DNA of 64,000 nt from an uncultured Oscillospiraceae bacterium (lineage in GTDB: Bacteria; Bacillota; Clostridia; Oscillospirales; Oscillospiraceae): NCBI GenBank assembly GCA_947588605.1, contig CANPYK010000001.1, positions 151,350-215,349 of the forward strand, given 5' to 3'. Below are positions 1 through 9,768 of this stretch, in pieces. The notes beneath the pieces were generated by a model. It saw nothing but the letters and a program-made list of their open reading frames with translations, searched no databases and was not told the origin of the DNA. Position 1 is the stretch's first letter, and each line of letters opens with the position of its first letter. A program made the position numbers and the translations under genes.

Positions 1-1
1 C

Positions 2-472
2 GTCATGCAGATCCCGAAGCTTGACAAGATCGTCATCAACGTGGGCTGCGGCGACGCCAAGGACAACGCCAAGGTCACCGACAGCGTGGTCAAGGAGATC
101 TCCGCCATCGCCGGCCAGCACGCCGTGGTGACCCGTGCCCGCAAGTCCGTGGCGAACTTCAAGATCCGCGAGGGAATGAACATCGGCGTGAAGGTCACCC
201 TCCGCCGGGACCGGATGTGGGAGTTCCTGGACCGCCTCTTCAACGTGGCCCTGCCCCGCGTCCGTGACTTCCACGGCATCAACCCCAACTCCTTTGACGG
301 CCGCGGCAACTACGCCCTGGGTATCAAGGAGCAGCTCATTTTCCCCGAGATCGACTACGATAAGATCGACAAGATCCGCGGCATGGACATCGTGATGTGC
401 ACCACCGCCAAGACGGACGAGGAGGCCCGGGAGCTCTTGACTCTCCTCGGCGCCCCGTTCTACAGAAACTAA
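2..472 (+). CDS. rplE: 50S ribosomal protein L5 (5' truncated)
   Basis: L5 binds 5S rRNA in the large-subunit central protuberance. About 155 residues are visible, from the conserved stretch [20 protein letters not shown] to the C-terminal [10 protein letters not shown]. The family is about 179 residues, and the usual N-terminus (around 25 residues) should lie left of the window, so the ATG at position 5 is internal and not the start. It is followed after 15 nt by rpsZ, the standard spc-operon order. Confidence 0.95.
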   Translation, partial: VMQIPKLDKIVINVGCGDAKDNAKVTDSVVKEISAIAGQHAVVTRARKSVANFKIREGMNIGVKVTLRRDRMWEFLDRLFNVALPRVRDFHGINPNSFDGRGNYALGIKEQLIFPEIDYDKIDKIRGMDIVMCTTAKTDEEARELLTLLGAPFYRN

Positions 473-487
473 GGGAGGAGAGAAGTT

Positions 488-673
488 ATGGCCAAGAAAT
501 CGATGATCCTCAAGCAGCAGAGAGATCCCAAGTTCTCCACCCGCAAATATAACCGCTGCAAGATCTGCGGCAGGCCCCACGCCTACCTCAGGAACTACGG
601 CATCTGCCGTATCTGCTTCCGGGAACTGGCCTATAAGGGCGAAATTCCTGGCGTTAAAAAGGCTTCCTGGTAA
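488..673 (+). CDS. rpsZ: 30S ribosomal protein S14, zinc type (S14Z)
   Basis: This 61-residue S14 belongs to the short zinc-binding class. Two CxxC pairs are visible (CKIC and CRIC, around residues 24-43), the mark of the C+ form used by most Firmicutes. It is a 30S head protein. The start ATG follows a GGGAGGAGAGAAG ribosome binding site. It lies between rplE and rpsH as expected, but the gap to rpsH is unusually long (174 nt). Confidence 0.97.
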   Translation: MAKKSMILKQQRDPKFSTRKYNRCKICGRPHAYLRNYGICRICFRELAYKGEIPGVKKASW

Positions 674-847
674 GCCGCCCTTCAGTCACGGCCTGCGGCC
701 GCGACAGCTCCCCCAAGGGGGAGCCAAAGAGGTACTTTTATTCGTTGATAGGATGGCGAAAGGTCCGCGGCAATCACGTGATTGCCGTGGATACCTCGCC
801 GCCTGAACCGCGTGAGCGGTAACTCTGATCAAGGAGGAACAGTAAAC
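674..847 (+). repeat. Repeat and hairpin inserted between rpsZ and rpsH
   Basis: This 174-nt spacer interrupts an otherwise tightly packed ribosomal operon. Positions about 683-735 carry the GC-rich motif GACAGCTCCCCCAAGGGGGA, related to copies near 10440-10500, 41084-41143 and 57025-57075. Positions 765-790 form a 13-bp hairpin (CCGCGGCAATCAC against GTGATTGCCGTGG, one G-U pair). The rpsH ribosome binding site (AAGGAGGAACAG) follows. No gene is seen. The hairpins have no T-run, so readthrough into rpsH is expected. Confidence 0.7.
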
Positions 848-1243
848 ATGCAAGTGACCGATCCCATTGCGGATATGTTGACCCGCATCCGCAACGCCAA
901 CTCCGCAAAGCATCCCACTGTGGATATCCCCTGCTCAAACATGAAAAAGGCTATCGCCCAGATCCTGCTTGACGAGGGATACATCAAGAGCTTCCAGATC
1001 GCCGAGGACGGCGGCCAGGGAGTCATCAAGGTGACCCTGAAGTACAACGGCAACGAGAAGGTCATCCAGGGCCTGCGCCGTGTGTCCAAGCCGGGCCTTC
1101 GCGTCTATGCCGGCACGGACGAGATCCCCTACGTTCTCAAGGGGCTGGGCACCGCCATTATTTCCACGTCCAAGGGCGTCATGACCGACAAGCAGGCTCG
1201 GAAAGAGCACGTCGGCGGCGAAGTCCTGGCGTTCGTGTGGTAA
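848..1243 (+). CDS. rpsH: 30S ribosomal protein S8
   Basis: S8 is a primary 16S rRNA-binding protein of the central domain. The protein has 131 residues, opens [18 protein letters not shown] and ends with the family tail GGEVLAFVW. The ATG at 848 is chosen because AAGGAGG lies just upstream and the N-terminus matches the family. An in-frame ATG at 782 would add 22 residues of repeat-derived sequence. It is followed after 15 nt by rplF. Confidence 0.97.
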   Translation: MQVTDPIADMLTRIRNANSAKHPTVDIPCSNMKKAIAQILLDEGYIKSFQIAEDGGQGVIKVTLKYNGNEKVIQGLRRVSKPGLRVYAGTDEIPYVLKGLGTAIISTSKGVMTDKQARKEHVGGEVLAFVW

Positions 1244-1258
1244 GGGAGGTAGAAGAAT

Positions 1259-1798
1259 ATGTCCAGAATCGGAAGAGCTCCCATTGCCATCCCCGCGGGT
1301 GTGGACGTGACGATCGCCGAAGGCAACGTCGTCACCGTGAAGGGCCCCAAGGGGACCATCACCAAGACCCTTCGCCCCGAGATGACCATCGAGAAGGACG
1401 GCGCGGTCCTGCACGTCAAGCGCCCCAACGACGAGAAGTTCGAGCGCAGCGTCCACGGCCTCACCCGTACCATCCTTGCCAACATGGTCCACGGCGTGAC
1501 CCACGAGTTTTCCAAGACTCTTGAGATCAACGGCGTCGGCTACCGCGCGGCCAAGGAGGGGAAGAACCTGGTCATGAACCTGGGTTATTCCCATCAGGTC
1601 ATCGTCCCTGAGATCGACGGCATCGGCATCGATGTTCCCAACCCCAACCAGGTGGTCATCCACGGCGTCGACAAGCAGCTTGTCGGCCAGTTCGCCGCGG
1701 ACGTGAGGAACAAGAGGCCCCCGGAACCCTATAAGGGCAAGGGCATCAAGTACGCAGACGAAGTCATCCGCCGCAAGGAAGGCAAGACTGGTAAATAA
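1259..1798 (+). CDS. rplF: 50S ribosomal protein L6
   Basis: L6 sits near the sarcin-ricin loop and the factor-binding site. It has 179 residues, the family length. The N-terminus is MSRIGRAPIAIPAGV, and the C-terminal signature KGKGIKYADEVIRRKEGK is intact. A GGGAGG ribosome binding site lies upstream, overlapping the rpsH stop region, and rplR follows after 16 nt. Confidence 0.97.
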   Translation: MSRIGRAPIAIPAGVDVTIAEGNVVTVKGPKGTITKTLRPEMTIEKDGAVLHVKRPNDEKFERSVHGLTRTILANMVHGVTHEFSKTLEINGVGYRAAKEGKNLVMNLGYSHQVIVPEIDGIGIDVPNPNQVVIHGVDKQLVGQFAADVRNKRPPEPYKGKGIKYADEVIRRKEGKTGK

Positions 1799-1814
1799 AA
1801 GGAGGTGTGCCTAA

Positions 1815-2174
1815 ATGATCAACAGACCCAATACAAACGCTCAGCGCTTAAAGCGCCATAAGAGAGTCAGAGCCAAGATCTCCGGCACGCCGGAGTGCCC
1901 CAGACTCAACGTGTTCCGCAGCGAGAAGAACATCTACGCCCAGATCATCGACGACACCAAGGGTGTCACGCTGTGCGCCGCTTCTTCCGTGGAAAAGGAT
2001 TTTGAAGGCAGCGGCTCCAACAAGGAGGGCGCCCGCAAGGTGGGCAAGCTCATCGCCGAGCGCGCCCGTGCCCGTGGGATAGAGGACGTGGTCTTCGACC
2101 GCGGCGGCTATATCTACCACGGCCGCGTCCAGGAGCTGGCCGAGGGCGCCCGCGAGGGCGGACTCAACTTTTAA
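1815..2174 (+). CDS. rplR: 50S ribosomal protein L18
   Basis: L18 binds 5S rRNA together with L5. It has 119 residues, with the basic N-terminus [15 protein letters not shown] and the C-terminal [20 protein letters not shown] typical of the family. An AAAAGGAGGTG ribosome binding site precedes the ATG. It lies between rplF and rpsE. Confidence 0.97.
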   Translation: MINRPNTNAQRLKRHKRVRAKISGTPECPRLNVFRSEKNIYAQIIDDTKGVTLCAASSVEKDFEGSGSNKEGARKVGKLIAERARARGIEDVVFDRGGYIYHGRVQELAEGAREGGLNF

Positions 2175-2192
2175 CGCAGGGAGGGAACGAAT

Positions 2193-2723
<531 letters not shown>

Positions 2724-2735
2724 GGAGGGCTTGAC

Positions 2736-2918
2736 ATGGCTAAACTGAACATTAAGCTCGTAAAGAGCCTCAACGGCAGGATCGAGAAGCACATCGCCAC
2801 CGCCGCGTCCCTGGGACTTCGGAAGATCGGCGATGAGACGACTCAGCCCGACAACCCCCAGACCAGAGGGAAGATCGCCAAGATCGGCTACCTCCTCCAG
2901 GTCACCGAAGAGAAATAA
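2736..2918 (+). CDS. rpmD: 50S ribosomal protein L30
   Basis: L30 is a 60-residue large-subunit protein. The sequence carries the family pattern IKLVKSLNGR near the start, then LGLRKIGDETTQPDNPQTRG, and the C-terminal stretch KIGYLLQV. An AAGGAGGG ribosome binding site precedes the ATG. It lies between rpsE and rplO as in most Firmicutes. Confidence 0.96.
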   Translation: MAKLNIKLVKSLNGRIEKHIATAASLGLRKIGDETTQPDNPQTRGKIAKIGYLLQVTEEK

Positions 2919-2932
2919 GGAGGTAAGCGAAC

Positions 2933-3373
2933 ATGAAAATCAACGACTTATCTCCCGCCGCCGGCTCCACCGCCAAGGCGTGGAGGAAGGGCCGCGGGAT
3001 CGGCTCCGGCAACGGCAAGACCGGCGGCCGCGGCCACAAGGGCCAGAAGGCCCGCAGCGGCGGCGGGGTCCGCGTGGGCTTCGAGGGCGGCCAGATGCCC
3101 CTCGCCCGCCGTATCCCCAAAAGGGGCTTCAACAACATCTTCGCAAAGCCCCTGGACGCAGTGAACGTATCCATGCTCAACCGCTTTGAGGACGGCGCGA
3201 CGGTGGATGTGGAGGCCCTCGAGAAGGCCGGCATCCTCTCCGGCGTCAAATACGGCGTCAAGGTCATCGGAAACGGCGAAGTTACCAAGAAACTGACTGT
3301 CAAAGCTTCAGCTTTTTCCGAGACCGCCAAGACGAAGATCGAGGCGGCTGGCGGAAAGGCTGAGGTGATCTGA
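2933..3373 (+). CDS. rplO: 50S ribosomal protein L15
   Basis: L15 is a late-assembly 23S rRNA-binding protein. It has 146 residues, with the Gly/Lys/Arg-rich N-terminal extension ([19 protein letters not shown]) and the globular C-terminus ending [12 protein letters not shown]. The stop codon (3371-3373) directly abuts the GTG start of secY, so the two are probably translationally coupled. Confidence 0.97.
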   Translation: MKINDLSPAAGSTAKAWRKGRGIGSGNGKTGGRGHKGQKARSGGGVRVGFEGGQMPLARRIPKRGFNNIFAKPLDAVNVSMLNRFEDGATVDVEALEKAGILSGVKYGVKVIGNGEVTKKLTVKASAFSETAKTKIEAAGGKAEVI

Positions 3374-4684
3374 GTGATCCAGACATTAAAGAACGCCTGG
3401 AAGGTCATCGAGCTTCGTAAAAAGCTGCTCTTCACGCTTTTTATGATCATCCTCTTCCGTCTGGGCAGCGCCATTCCCGTCCCCCACATCGACGCAGGCG
3501 CGCTGAGCGCGGCGTTCAAGTCCACCGAGCTTGGCAACACCATCCTGGGGCTTTATAACGTCATGAGCGGCTCGGCCTTCCAGTACGGAACGGTCTTCGC
3601 CCTCTCCATCCAGCCCTATATCAACGCCAGCATCATCATCCAGCTCCTTGCCATCGCCATTCCCGCCCTGGAGCGCCTTTCCAAGGAGGGCGGCGAGGAA
3701 GGCAAGCGCAAGCTGGAGAACATCACCCGCTACACCACCGTGGGTATCGCCCTTTTGCAGGCTTACGGCTACTATGCGCTCCTCTCCAACAACAACGCGC
3801 TGGCGGACGAGAGCTTCCTCACCGGTCTTGTCATCGTGGCGACCCTGGTGGCCGGCTCGTGCCTGGTCATGTGGATGGGTGAGCAGATCACGGAGTTCGG
3901 TATCGGCAACGGTATCTCCATGATCCTCTTCGCCGGCATCATCGCCCGGGTTCCCAACGTAGTGGTCACCATGTTCAACAACCTCATCAGCAACCCCTCC
4001 AATTGGCGGCTGTGGGTCATGTATCCCCTGATGATCGTGGGCGGCCTTGCTATGATCGTCCTGATCGTCATCGTCACCAACGCCGAGCGGCGCATCCCCG
4101 TGATGTACTCCAAGCGCGTGGTGGGCCGCAAGGTCTACGGCGGCCAGAGCACCCACCTTCCTCTGAAGGTGAATATGTCCGGCGTGCTGCCCGTCATCTT
4201 CGCCGGCTCCATCGCGAGCCTGCCCGCCACCATCGGCATGTTCTTCGGCAAGACCAGCCAGTCCGCCGGCGGATGGGGCACGTTCCTCCGGCTCTTCAGC
4301 CAGACCAGCCCCCTCTATATGGTGCTCTACTTCCTGCTGATCATCTTCTTCAGCTACTTCTACAGCACCATCCAGTTCAACCCCATCGAGGTTTCCAATA
4401 ATCTCATGAAGAACGGCGGGTATATCCCCGGCTTCCGTCCCGGCAAGCCCACCAGCGCCTTCATCGCCAAGGTCCTCAACAAGGTCACCCTCTTCGGCGC
4501 CATTTATCTGGCGATCATCGCCCTGGTGCCCCTGATCGTGGGCGCCGTGTTCCCCACCGCCGGCAATTCCGGCATCAGCGTGGGCGGCACGTCCCTCATC
4601 ATCGTCGTGGGCGTGGCTCTGGAGACCGTGAAGGCCCTGGAGGCCCAGCTCATCATGCGCAACTACAAGGGATTTCTTGAGTAA
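3374..4684 (+). CDS. secY: Preprotein translocase subunit SecY
   Basis: SecY is the channel-forming subunit of the Sec translocon in the cytoplasmic membrane. The protein has 436 residues and about ten hydrophobic segments, with family motifs such as QPYINASIIIQLLAIAIP, GIGNGISMILFAGI and RPGKPTSAFI. A GTG start at 3374 immediately follows the rplO stop, and the upstream ribosome binding site (GAGGTGA) lies inside rplO. secE and secG are not in the window. Confidence 0.96.
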   Translation: MIQTLKNAWKVIELRKKLLFTLFMIILFRLGSAIPVPHIDAGALSAAFKSTELGNTILGLYNVMSGSAFQYGTVFALSIQPYINASIIIQLLAIAIPALERLSKEGGEEGKRKLENITRYTTVGIALLQAYGYYALLSNNNALADESFLTGLVIVATLVAGSCLVMWMGEQITEFGIGNGISMILFAGIIARVPNVVVTMFNNLISNPSNWRLWVMYPLMIVGGLAMIVLIVIVTNAERRIPVMYSKRVVGRKVYGGQSTHLPLKVNMSGVLPVIFAGSIASLPATIGMFFGKTSQSAGGWGTFLRLFSQTSPLYMVLYFLLIIFFSYFYSTIQFNPIEVSNNLMKNGGYIPGFRPGKPTSAFIAKVLNKVTLFGAIYLAIIALVPLIVGAVFPTAGNSGISVGGTSLIIVVGVALETVKALEAQLIMRNYKGFLE

Positions 4685-4693
4685 ACCGACGCT

Positions 4694-4721
4694 GTCCCTC
4701 TCCCGGAGACGGGGGAGGGAC
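4694..4721 (+). other. GC-rich hairpin between secY and adk
   Basis: GTCCCTCTCCC pairs with GGGGGAGGGAC across a 6-nt loop, giving an 11-bp stem. There is no T-run after it, so it is unlikely to be a full terminator. It may stabilise or process the polycistronic mRNA between the secretion and adk sections. Confidence 0.55.
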
Positions 4722-4750
4722 GGCAGGAAGACGATCAAAGGAGTGTTTGC

Positions 4751-5383
4751 ATGAAGCTCATACTTCTGGGAGCCCCCGGCGCCGGCAAAGGCACGCAGGC
4801 GGACATCATCTCCCATAAACTTGGGATCCCCACCATCTCCACCGGAAACATCCTCCGCGCCGCCATCCGCGAGGGCACGCCCGTGGGCCTGCAGGCCAAG
4901 GCCATCATCGAGGCCGGCGGGCTCGTCCCGGACGACGTCATCATCGGCATCGTCGCCGAGCGCGTGGCGAAGGACGACTGTCAAAACGGGTACATCCTGG
5001 ACGGCGTTCCCCGGAACACGGCCCAGGCCGACGCCTTGGAGGACAACGGCATCCACGTGGACAAGGCGCTGTGCATCGACGTGCCCGACGAGGTCATCGA
5101 AAAGCGCATGTCCGGCCGCCGGACCTGCTCCGTCTGCTCCGCCACCTACCATGTGGAGAGCAATCCCCCCAAGGTGGAGGGCGTCTGCGACGCCTGCGGC
5201 GGGGCGCTCACTATCCGCAAGGATGATATGCCGGAGACGGTGAAGAACCGCCTCGCGGTGTATCACGCCCAGACCGAGCCCCTGCTGGCCTACTACGAGG
5301 CCCGCGGCAAGCTCCTCCGGGTGAAGGGGGAGGCCACCATCGAGGCCACCTCCGAAAAAGTGTTCGAGGCCCTGGGGATCTAA
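4751..5383 (+). CDS. adk: Adenylate kinase
   Basis: Adk interconverts ATP + AMP and 2 ADP. The 210-residue protein has the P-loop GAPGAGKGTQ at residues 7-16, the NMP-binding region, the DGVPRN motif (usually DGFPR, with Val for Phe here), and a LID domain carrying CxxC ... CxxC (CSVC, CDAC) typical of zinc-binding Gram-positive enzymes. An AAAGGAG ribosome binding site precedes the ATG. It lies between secY and map, the usual Firmicutes arrangement. Confidence 0.96.
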   Translation: MKLILLGAPGAGKGTQADIISHKLGIPTISTGNILRAAIREGTPVGLQAKAIIEAGGLVPDDVIIGIVAERVAKDDCQNGYILDGVPRNTAQADALEDNGIHVDKALCIDVPDEVIEKRMSGRRTCSVCSATYHVESNPPKVEGVCDACGGALTIRKDDMPETVKNRLAVYHAQTEPLLAYYEARGKLLRVKGEATIEATSEKVFEALGI

Positions 5384-5386
5384 CGC

Positions 5387-6148
5387 ATGATACGTATCAA
5401 GACTCCCCGGGAGATCGATAAAATGCGCCGGGCGGCTCAAATCACCGCGGCTGCCCGCATTTACGCGGGAAAGATGATCGCCCCCGGCGTGACCACCAAG
5501 GAAATCGACAAGGCGACCGAAAGCTTCATAAGATCCCAGGGCGCGATCCCCTCCTGCCTTGGCTATGGCGGATTCCCGGCCAGCGTGTGCATCTCCGTCA
5601 ACGACGAGGTGATCCACGGCATCCCGGGAAAACGGGTCATCCGCGACGGCGACGTCGTGAGCATCGACCTGTGCGCCGGCATCGAGGGCTTCATCGGGGA
5701 CTGCGCCGCCACCTTCATAGCGGGAAAGCCGCGTTCGGAGGAGGACGTGAGGCTCCTGTCAATCACTAGGCAGGCGTTTTACGAGGGGCTGAAATACGCC
5801 CGGCCCGGTTACCGGGTCTCCGACATCAGCGCGGCCGTCCAACAGTTTGTGGAGGCAAATGGTTTTTCCGTCATCCGCGACTACGTGGGCCACGGCATCG
5901 GCTCCGAGATGCACGAGGAGCCTGAGGTGCCCAACTTCGGCAAGCCCGGACACGGGCCGAGACTCGTGAAGGGCATGACCATCTGCGTGGAGCCCATGGT
6001 GGCCGCCGGCGGATGGCCCGTCCGGGTCCTGGGGGACGACTGGACCGTGGTGACACGGGACGGGTCCCGCGCCGCCCACTACGAGAACACCATCCTTATC
6101 ACCGACGGGGAGCCGGAGATCCTGACGCTCCCGGAACCGGAGGCGTGA
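5387..6148 (+). CDS. map: Methionine aminopeptidase, type I
   Basis: This enzyme removes the initiator methionine from nascent proteins. It has 253 residues with the pita-bread fold signatures: metal ligands in VSIDLCAGIEGFIGDCAATF, YVGHGIGSEMHEEPEVPNFG, CVEPMV and the C-terminal ENT. The ATG starts 3 nt after the adk stop and the next gene begins 1 nt after the map stop, so it is embedded in a coupled set. Confidence 0.95.
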   Translation: MIRIKTPREIDKMRRAAQITAAARIYAGKMIAPGVTTKEIDKATESFIRSQGAIPSCLGYGGFPASVCISVNDEVIHGIPGKRVIRDGDVVSIDLCAGIEGFIGDCAATFIAGKPRSEEDVRLLSITRQAFYEGLKYARPGYRVSDISAAVQQFVEANGFSVIRDYVGHGIGSEMHEEPEVPNFGKPGHGPRLVKGMTICVEPMVAAGGWPVRVLGDDWTVVTRDGSRAAHYENTILITDGEPEILTLPEPEA

Positions 6149-6149
6149 G

Positions 6150-6446
6150 ATGGCCATCGAGAAAGCGGATGTGGTCCGATCCCTGGCCGGACGGGACCGC
6201 GGAGAGCTCTTCTTCGTCACCGGACTTGAGGAGAACTACGCGTCCATCGTCAACGGACGGGACCGGAGACTGGAAAAACCGAAACGAAAAAAGCTCAAGC
6301 ACCTTGCCTTCGTGGAGCGTTCCGCCGACAGGACGGACCAGAAGCTCCGGGACGGCGAAAAGGTGACCAACAGCGAGCTGAGAAGGGCGCTGGCCGCAAA
6401 GCTCGGCGCCGACGAAAAAGGAGGTATGCCAAATGGCGAAGGATGA
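6150..6446 (+). CDS. KOW-domain RNA-binding protein (L14e/YlxQ-neighbour type)
   Basis: A 98-residue basic protein found between map and infA in many Clostridia. The N-terminal part ([18 protein letters not shown]) matches a KOW motif of ribosome-associated proteins, followed by a lysine-rich block ([16 protein letters not shown]). The role is unknown; ribosome association is inferred from the motif and the operon. The gene overlaps infA by 14 nt. Confidence 0.8.
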   Translation: MAIEKADVVRSLAGRDRGELFFVTGLEENYASIVNGRDRRLEKPKRKKLKHLAFVERSADRTDQKLRDGEKVTNSELRRALAAKLGADEKGGMPNGEG

Positions 6447-6651
6447 CGTTATCGAGCTGGAGGGTACGGTCGTCGAGTCCCTGCCCAACACGATGTTCAA
6501 TGTGGATATCGGCAACGGACATATGATCCTCGCCCATATCTCCGGAAAGCTCCGCATGAACTTCATCAGGATCCTCCCCGGCGACAAGGTCACGGTGCAG
6601 ATGAGCCCCTACGACCTGACCCGCGGGCGGATCACATGGCGCACGAAATAA
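6433..6651 (+). CDS. infA: Translation initiation factor IF-1
   Basis: IF-1 occupies the ribosomal A site during initiation. It has 72 residues, with an OB-fold sequence ([19 protein letters not shown], then [19 protein letters not shown]) and the C-terminal [13 protein letters not shown]. It starts inside the preceding KOW gene, with AAAAAGGAGGTATGCCAA serving as the ribosome binding region, and is followed by rpmJ. Confidence 0.97.
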   Translation: MAKDDVIELEGTVVESLPNTMFNVDIGNGHMILAHISGKLRMNFIRILPGDKVTVQMSPYDLTRGRITWRTK

Positions 6652-6798
<147 letters not shown>

Positions 6799-6839
6799 CA
6801 GCACCCACGACGAAACGTAGAAAGGATTGGTCATAAAGT

Positions 6840-7208
6840 ATGGCAAGAATTTCCGGCGTTGACCTGCCCCGCGACAAGCGGATCGAGATCGGCCTCACCT
6901 ATGTGTACGGCATCGGCAGGACCAGCGCGAAAAAGATTTTGGAAGAGACCGGTATCAACCCCGACACCCGCGTCAAGGACCTGACCGAGGCGCAGGAGGC
7001 CGCGCTTCGTGAGTGCATCGACCACCACTATGTGGTGGAGGGCGATCTTCGCCGCCAGGTGGCCCTGGACATCAAGCGCCTCACCGAGATCGGCTGCTAT
7101 CGCGGCACCCGCCACAGAAGGGGCCTGCCCGTCCGCGGCCAGAGAAGCAAGACGAACGCCCGTACCCGCAAGGGTCCGAAGCGCACCATCGCCAATAAGA
7201 AGAAGTAA
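6840..7208 (+). CDS. rpsM: 30S ribosomal protein S13
   Basis: S13 is a 30S head protein that contacts the P-site tRNA and bridges to L5. It has 122 residues. It opens [20 protein letters not shown], has the helix-hairpin-helix [12 protein letters not shown], and ends in the basic C-terminal tail containing [16 protein letters not shown]. An AGAAAGGATTGGTC ribosome binding site precedes the ATG. Confidence 0.97.
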   Translation: MARISGVDLPRDKRIEIGLTYVYGIGRTSAKKILEETGINPDTRVKDLTEAQEAALRECIDHHYVVEGDLRRQVALDIKRLTEIGCYRGTRHRRGLPVRGQRSKTNARTRKGPKRTIANKKK

Positions 7209-7222
7209 AGGAGGGATATGAC

Positions 7223-7624
7223 ATGGCAGGAAACACGAAAGGCAAGGTCGTCCGCACCCGTCGCCGTGAGCGCAAAAACATCGAAAAGGGCCAGGTGCAT
7301 ATCAGCTCCAGCTTCAATAACACCATGGTCACCGTGACCGACTCCTTCGGCAACGCCCTCAGCTGGGCCTCCGCCGGCGGGATGGGCTTCCGGGGCAGCA
7401 AGAAGAGCACCCCCTTCGCCGCCCAGACGGCCGCCGAGACCGCGGCCCGCGCCGCCATGGAGCACGGCCTGAAGACCGTTGAGGTCTTTGTCAAGGGCCC
7501 CGGCTCCGGCCGTGAGGCCGCCATCCGCGCCCTGCAGACCGTGGGCCTCGAGGTCACCATGATCAAGGACGTGACCCCCATCGCCCACAACGGCTGCCGG
7601 CCCCCGAAGCGCCGCCGCGTGTAA
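7223..7624 (+). CDS. rpsK: 30S ribosomal protein S11
   Basis: S11 lies on the 30S platform near the mRNA exit. It has 133 residues, with [16 protein letters not shown] near the N-terminus and the C-terminal signature [18 protein letters not shown]. The ribosome binding site AAAGGAGGGATATGAC is strong. The gene is followed by rpsD after 24 nt. Confidence 0.97.
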   Translation: MAGNTKGKVVRTRRRERKNIEKGQVHISSSFNNTMVTVTDSFGNALSWASAGGMGFRGSKKSTPFAAQTAAETAARAAMEHGLKTVEVFVKGPGSGREAAIRALQTVGLEVTMIKDVTPIAHNGCRPPKRRRV

Positions 7625-7648
7625 TCGAAGAAGGAGGAAGATCATACT

Positions 7649-8260
7649 ATGGCTAAGAATATGCAGCCCATCGTGAAGCGCTGCAAGGCGCTGGGCATTT
7701 CTCCTGCTTACATGGGATACACGGCGAAGACCAAGTCCAACACCATCCGCGACCCCAAGGGCCAGATGCGCCGTAAGCAGGGCGAGTACGCCATGCAGCT
7801 CAATGAGAAGCAGAAGGTCAAGTTCGTATACGGCATCCTGGAGAAGCAGTTCCGTCTCTACTACGAGAAGGCCGCCAAGGCCCCCGGCCAGACCGGCGAG
7901 GTGCTGCTGACCACCATCGAGCGCCGTCTCGACAACGTCATCTATCGTCTGGGCTTTGCCATGACCCGCCGCGAGGCCCGTCAGGCTGTGAACCACGGAC
8001 ACTTCAACGTCAACGGCAAGAGAGTGGACATCCCCTCCTACCTCGTCAAGCCCGGCGACGTCATCGAGGTCCGCGAGAAGAGCCGTCAGAGCCCCATGTT
8101 CAAGCGCCTCACCGGCGAGGACGCCGTCATCGTCACCCCGCCGAAGTGGTTGGAGAAGGATCTTTCCAAGCTCTCCGCCAAGGTCCTGACCAACCCCACC
8201 CGTGAGGACATCGACCTGCCCGTGGAGGAGCAGCTCATCGTCGAGCTCTATTCCAAGTGA
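7649..8260 (+). CDS. rpsD: 30S ribosomal protein S4
   Basis: S4 nucleates 30S assembly on the 16S 5' domain and in many bacteria represses its own operon. The 203-residue protein is the alpha-operon form. It contains the S4 RNA-binding domain ([37 protein letters not shown]) and ends [12 protein letters not shown]. It sits in the alpha operon rpsM-rpsK-rpsD-rpoA-rplQ. The N-terminus lacks the cysteine cluster of zinc-type S4. Confidence 0.96.
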   Translation: MAKNMQPIVKRCKALGISPAYMGYTAKTKSNTIRDPKGQMRRKQGEYAMQLNEKQKVKFVYGILEKQFRLYYEKAAKAPGQTGEVLLTTIERRLDNVIYRLGFAMTRREARQAVNHGHFNVNGKRVDIPSYLVKPGDVIEVREKSRQSPMFKRLTGEDAVIVTPPKWLEKDLSKLSAKVLTNPTREDIDLPVEEQLIVELYSK

Positions 8261-8324
8261 TCCGTAAACCCTCATCCGCGAAGGAAACCGGTCGTTAGCG
8301 CACAATTTAAAGGAGGGTATTTAT

Positions 8325-9281
8325 TTGATCGAAATTGAAAAGCCGCGTATTGAGTGCATCGAGTCCCCGGAGGACGATTCCTACGGCAAGTATGTCGTGG
8401 AGCCCCTGGAGCGCGGCTACGGCATTACCTTGGGAAACTCCCTGCGCAGGATACTCCTCTCGTCCCTCCCCGGCACGGCGGTCACCAGCGTCAAGATCTC
8501 CGGCGTCCAGCATGAGTTCAGCACCATCCCCGGCGTGAAGGAGGATGTGACCGAGATCGTCCTGAACCTGAAGAGCATCATCGCCAAGCTCCACAACGAG
8601 GGCGAAAAGACCGTCTACATCGAGGCCATCGGCGAGGGCGAGGTCACCGCCGGCGACATCAAGGCCGACGGCGAGGTGGAGATCCTCAACCCCGAGCTGC
8701 ACATCGCCACCCTGGGCCCCGACGCCCAGCTTCGCATGGAGCTCACCATGAACCACGGGCGCGGCTACGTCAGCGCCGAGCGCAACAAGGCCGCCCAGAC
8801 CCAGCAGATCATCGGCGTCATCCCCGTGGATTCCATCTACACCCCGGTCCTGAAGGTCAACTACACGGTGGAGAACACCCGCGTAGGCAACATGACGGAC
8901 TTCGATAAGCTGACCTTAGAGGTCTGGACGGACAAGACCATCTCCGCCCGGGACGCCGTCAGCATGGGCGCCAAGATCCTCTGCGACCACTTCACGCTGT
9001 TCACCGACCTCAGTGAGGCCGCCGGCTCCAAGAGCCTCATCGTGGAGAAGAGCGAGACGCAGCGCGACAAGGTCCTGGAGATGACCATCGAGGAGCTGGA
9101 CCTGTCCGTGAGGAGCTTCAACTGCCTGAAGCGCGCCAACATCAACACCGTGGAGGAGCTGATCTCCAAGACCGAGTCCGAGATGATCAAGGTTCGCAAC
9201 CTGGGCCATAAGTCTCTGGAGGAGGTCATCCACAAGCTGGCAATGATGGGTCTTTCCCTCGCCAGCGACGACAATAACTAA
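8325..9281 (+). CDS. rpoA: DNA-directed RNA polymerase subunit alpha
   Basis: The alpha subunit nucleates RNA polymerase assembly and contacts activators and UP elements. It has 318 residues: an N-terminal dimerisation domain with [20 protein letters not shown], and a C-terminal domain with [12 protein letters not shown] and [15 protein letters not shown]. The start is a TTG at 8325, seven bases after AAGGAGGG; no in-frame ATG fits the conserved N-terminus IEIEKPRIE. It is followed by rplQ. Confidence 0.96.
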   Translation: MIEIEKPRIECIESPEDDSYGKYVVEPLERGYGITLGNSLRRILLSSLPGTAVTSVKISGVQHEFSTIPGVKEDVTEIVLNLKSIIAKLHNEGEKTVYIEAIGEGEVTAGDIKADGEVEILNPELHIATLGPDAQLRMELTMNHGRGYVSAERNKAAQTQQIIGVIPVDSIYTPVLKVNYTVENTRVGNMTDFDKLTLEVWTDKTISARDAVSMGAKILCDHFTLFTDLSEAAGSKSLIVEKSETQRDKVLEMTIEELDLSVRSFNCLKRANINTVEELISKTESEMIKVRNLGHKSLEEVIHKLAMMGLSLASDDNN

Positions 9282-9310
9282 GTCACTCTGGTAAGAAGGA
9301 GGAGAAAGAT

Positions 9311-9652
9311 ATGCCCGGAACACGTAAGCTCGGCAGGACCACCGACCAGCGCAAGGCCATGCTCCGTCAGCTCGTCACGGATTTCCTTGACAAGGGCCGC
9401 ATGGAGACGACCTTCACCCGCGCCAGCGAGGTCGCGCCCCTGGCCGAGAAGATGATAACCCTCGGCAAGAAGGGCACCCTGGCCGCCCGCCGGGAAGCCC
9501 TGGAGTTCATCACCCGCGAGGACGTGGTCACCAAGGTCTTCAAGGACCTGAGCGAGAAGTACGCCAACCGCGCCGGCGGCTACACCCGCGTCACCCGCAC
9601 CGGCCCCCGCCGCGGCGACGGCGCCGAGATGGCCGTTATCGAGCTTGTGTAA
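9311..9652 (+). CDS. rplQ: 50S ribosomal protein L17
   Basis: L17 lines the polypeptide exit region. It has 113 residues, with the family N-terminus [20 protein letters not shown] and the C-terminal [20 protein letters not shown]. It is the last gene of the superoperon; a strong terminator follows 19 nt after the stop. Confidence 0.97.
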   Translation: MPGTRKLGRTTDQRKAMLRQLVTDFLDKGRMETTFTRASEVAPLAEKMITLGKKGTLAARREALEFITREDVVTKVFKDLSEKYANRAGGYTRVTRTGPRRGDGAEMAVIELV

Positions 9653-9670
9653 GCGCCCAAACGCTGAAAA

Positions 9671-9706
9671 ATACCGCTCTTTCGTAAGGAAAGGGCGGTA
9701 TTTTTA
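9671..9706 (+). terminator. Rho-independent terminator of the ribosomal superoperon
   Basis: A 13-bp stem (ATACCGCTCTTTC against GAAAGGGCGGTAT, one G-U pair) with a 5-nt loop, running into TTTTTAGTTTT. It ends the long rplE-rplQ transcription unit. Confidence 0.93.
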
Positions 9707-9768
9707 GTTTTGCATAATTGAGGCCCGCCGGGAAAAGCTAAAGGCGAAACAAAAAGCGAGGTGCAGCC

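Noticed and set aside
3386..5617. Minus-strand ORF of 743 codons opposite secY, adk and map
   Set aside because: A GC-rich shadow of well-supported genes; composition is skewed to Ala/Gly/Asp/His, without a ribosome binding site or recognisable motif.
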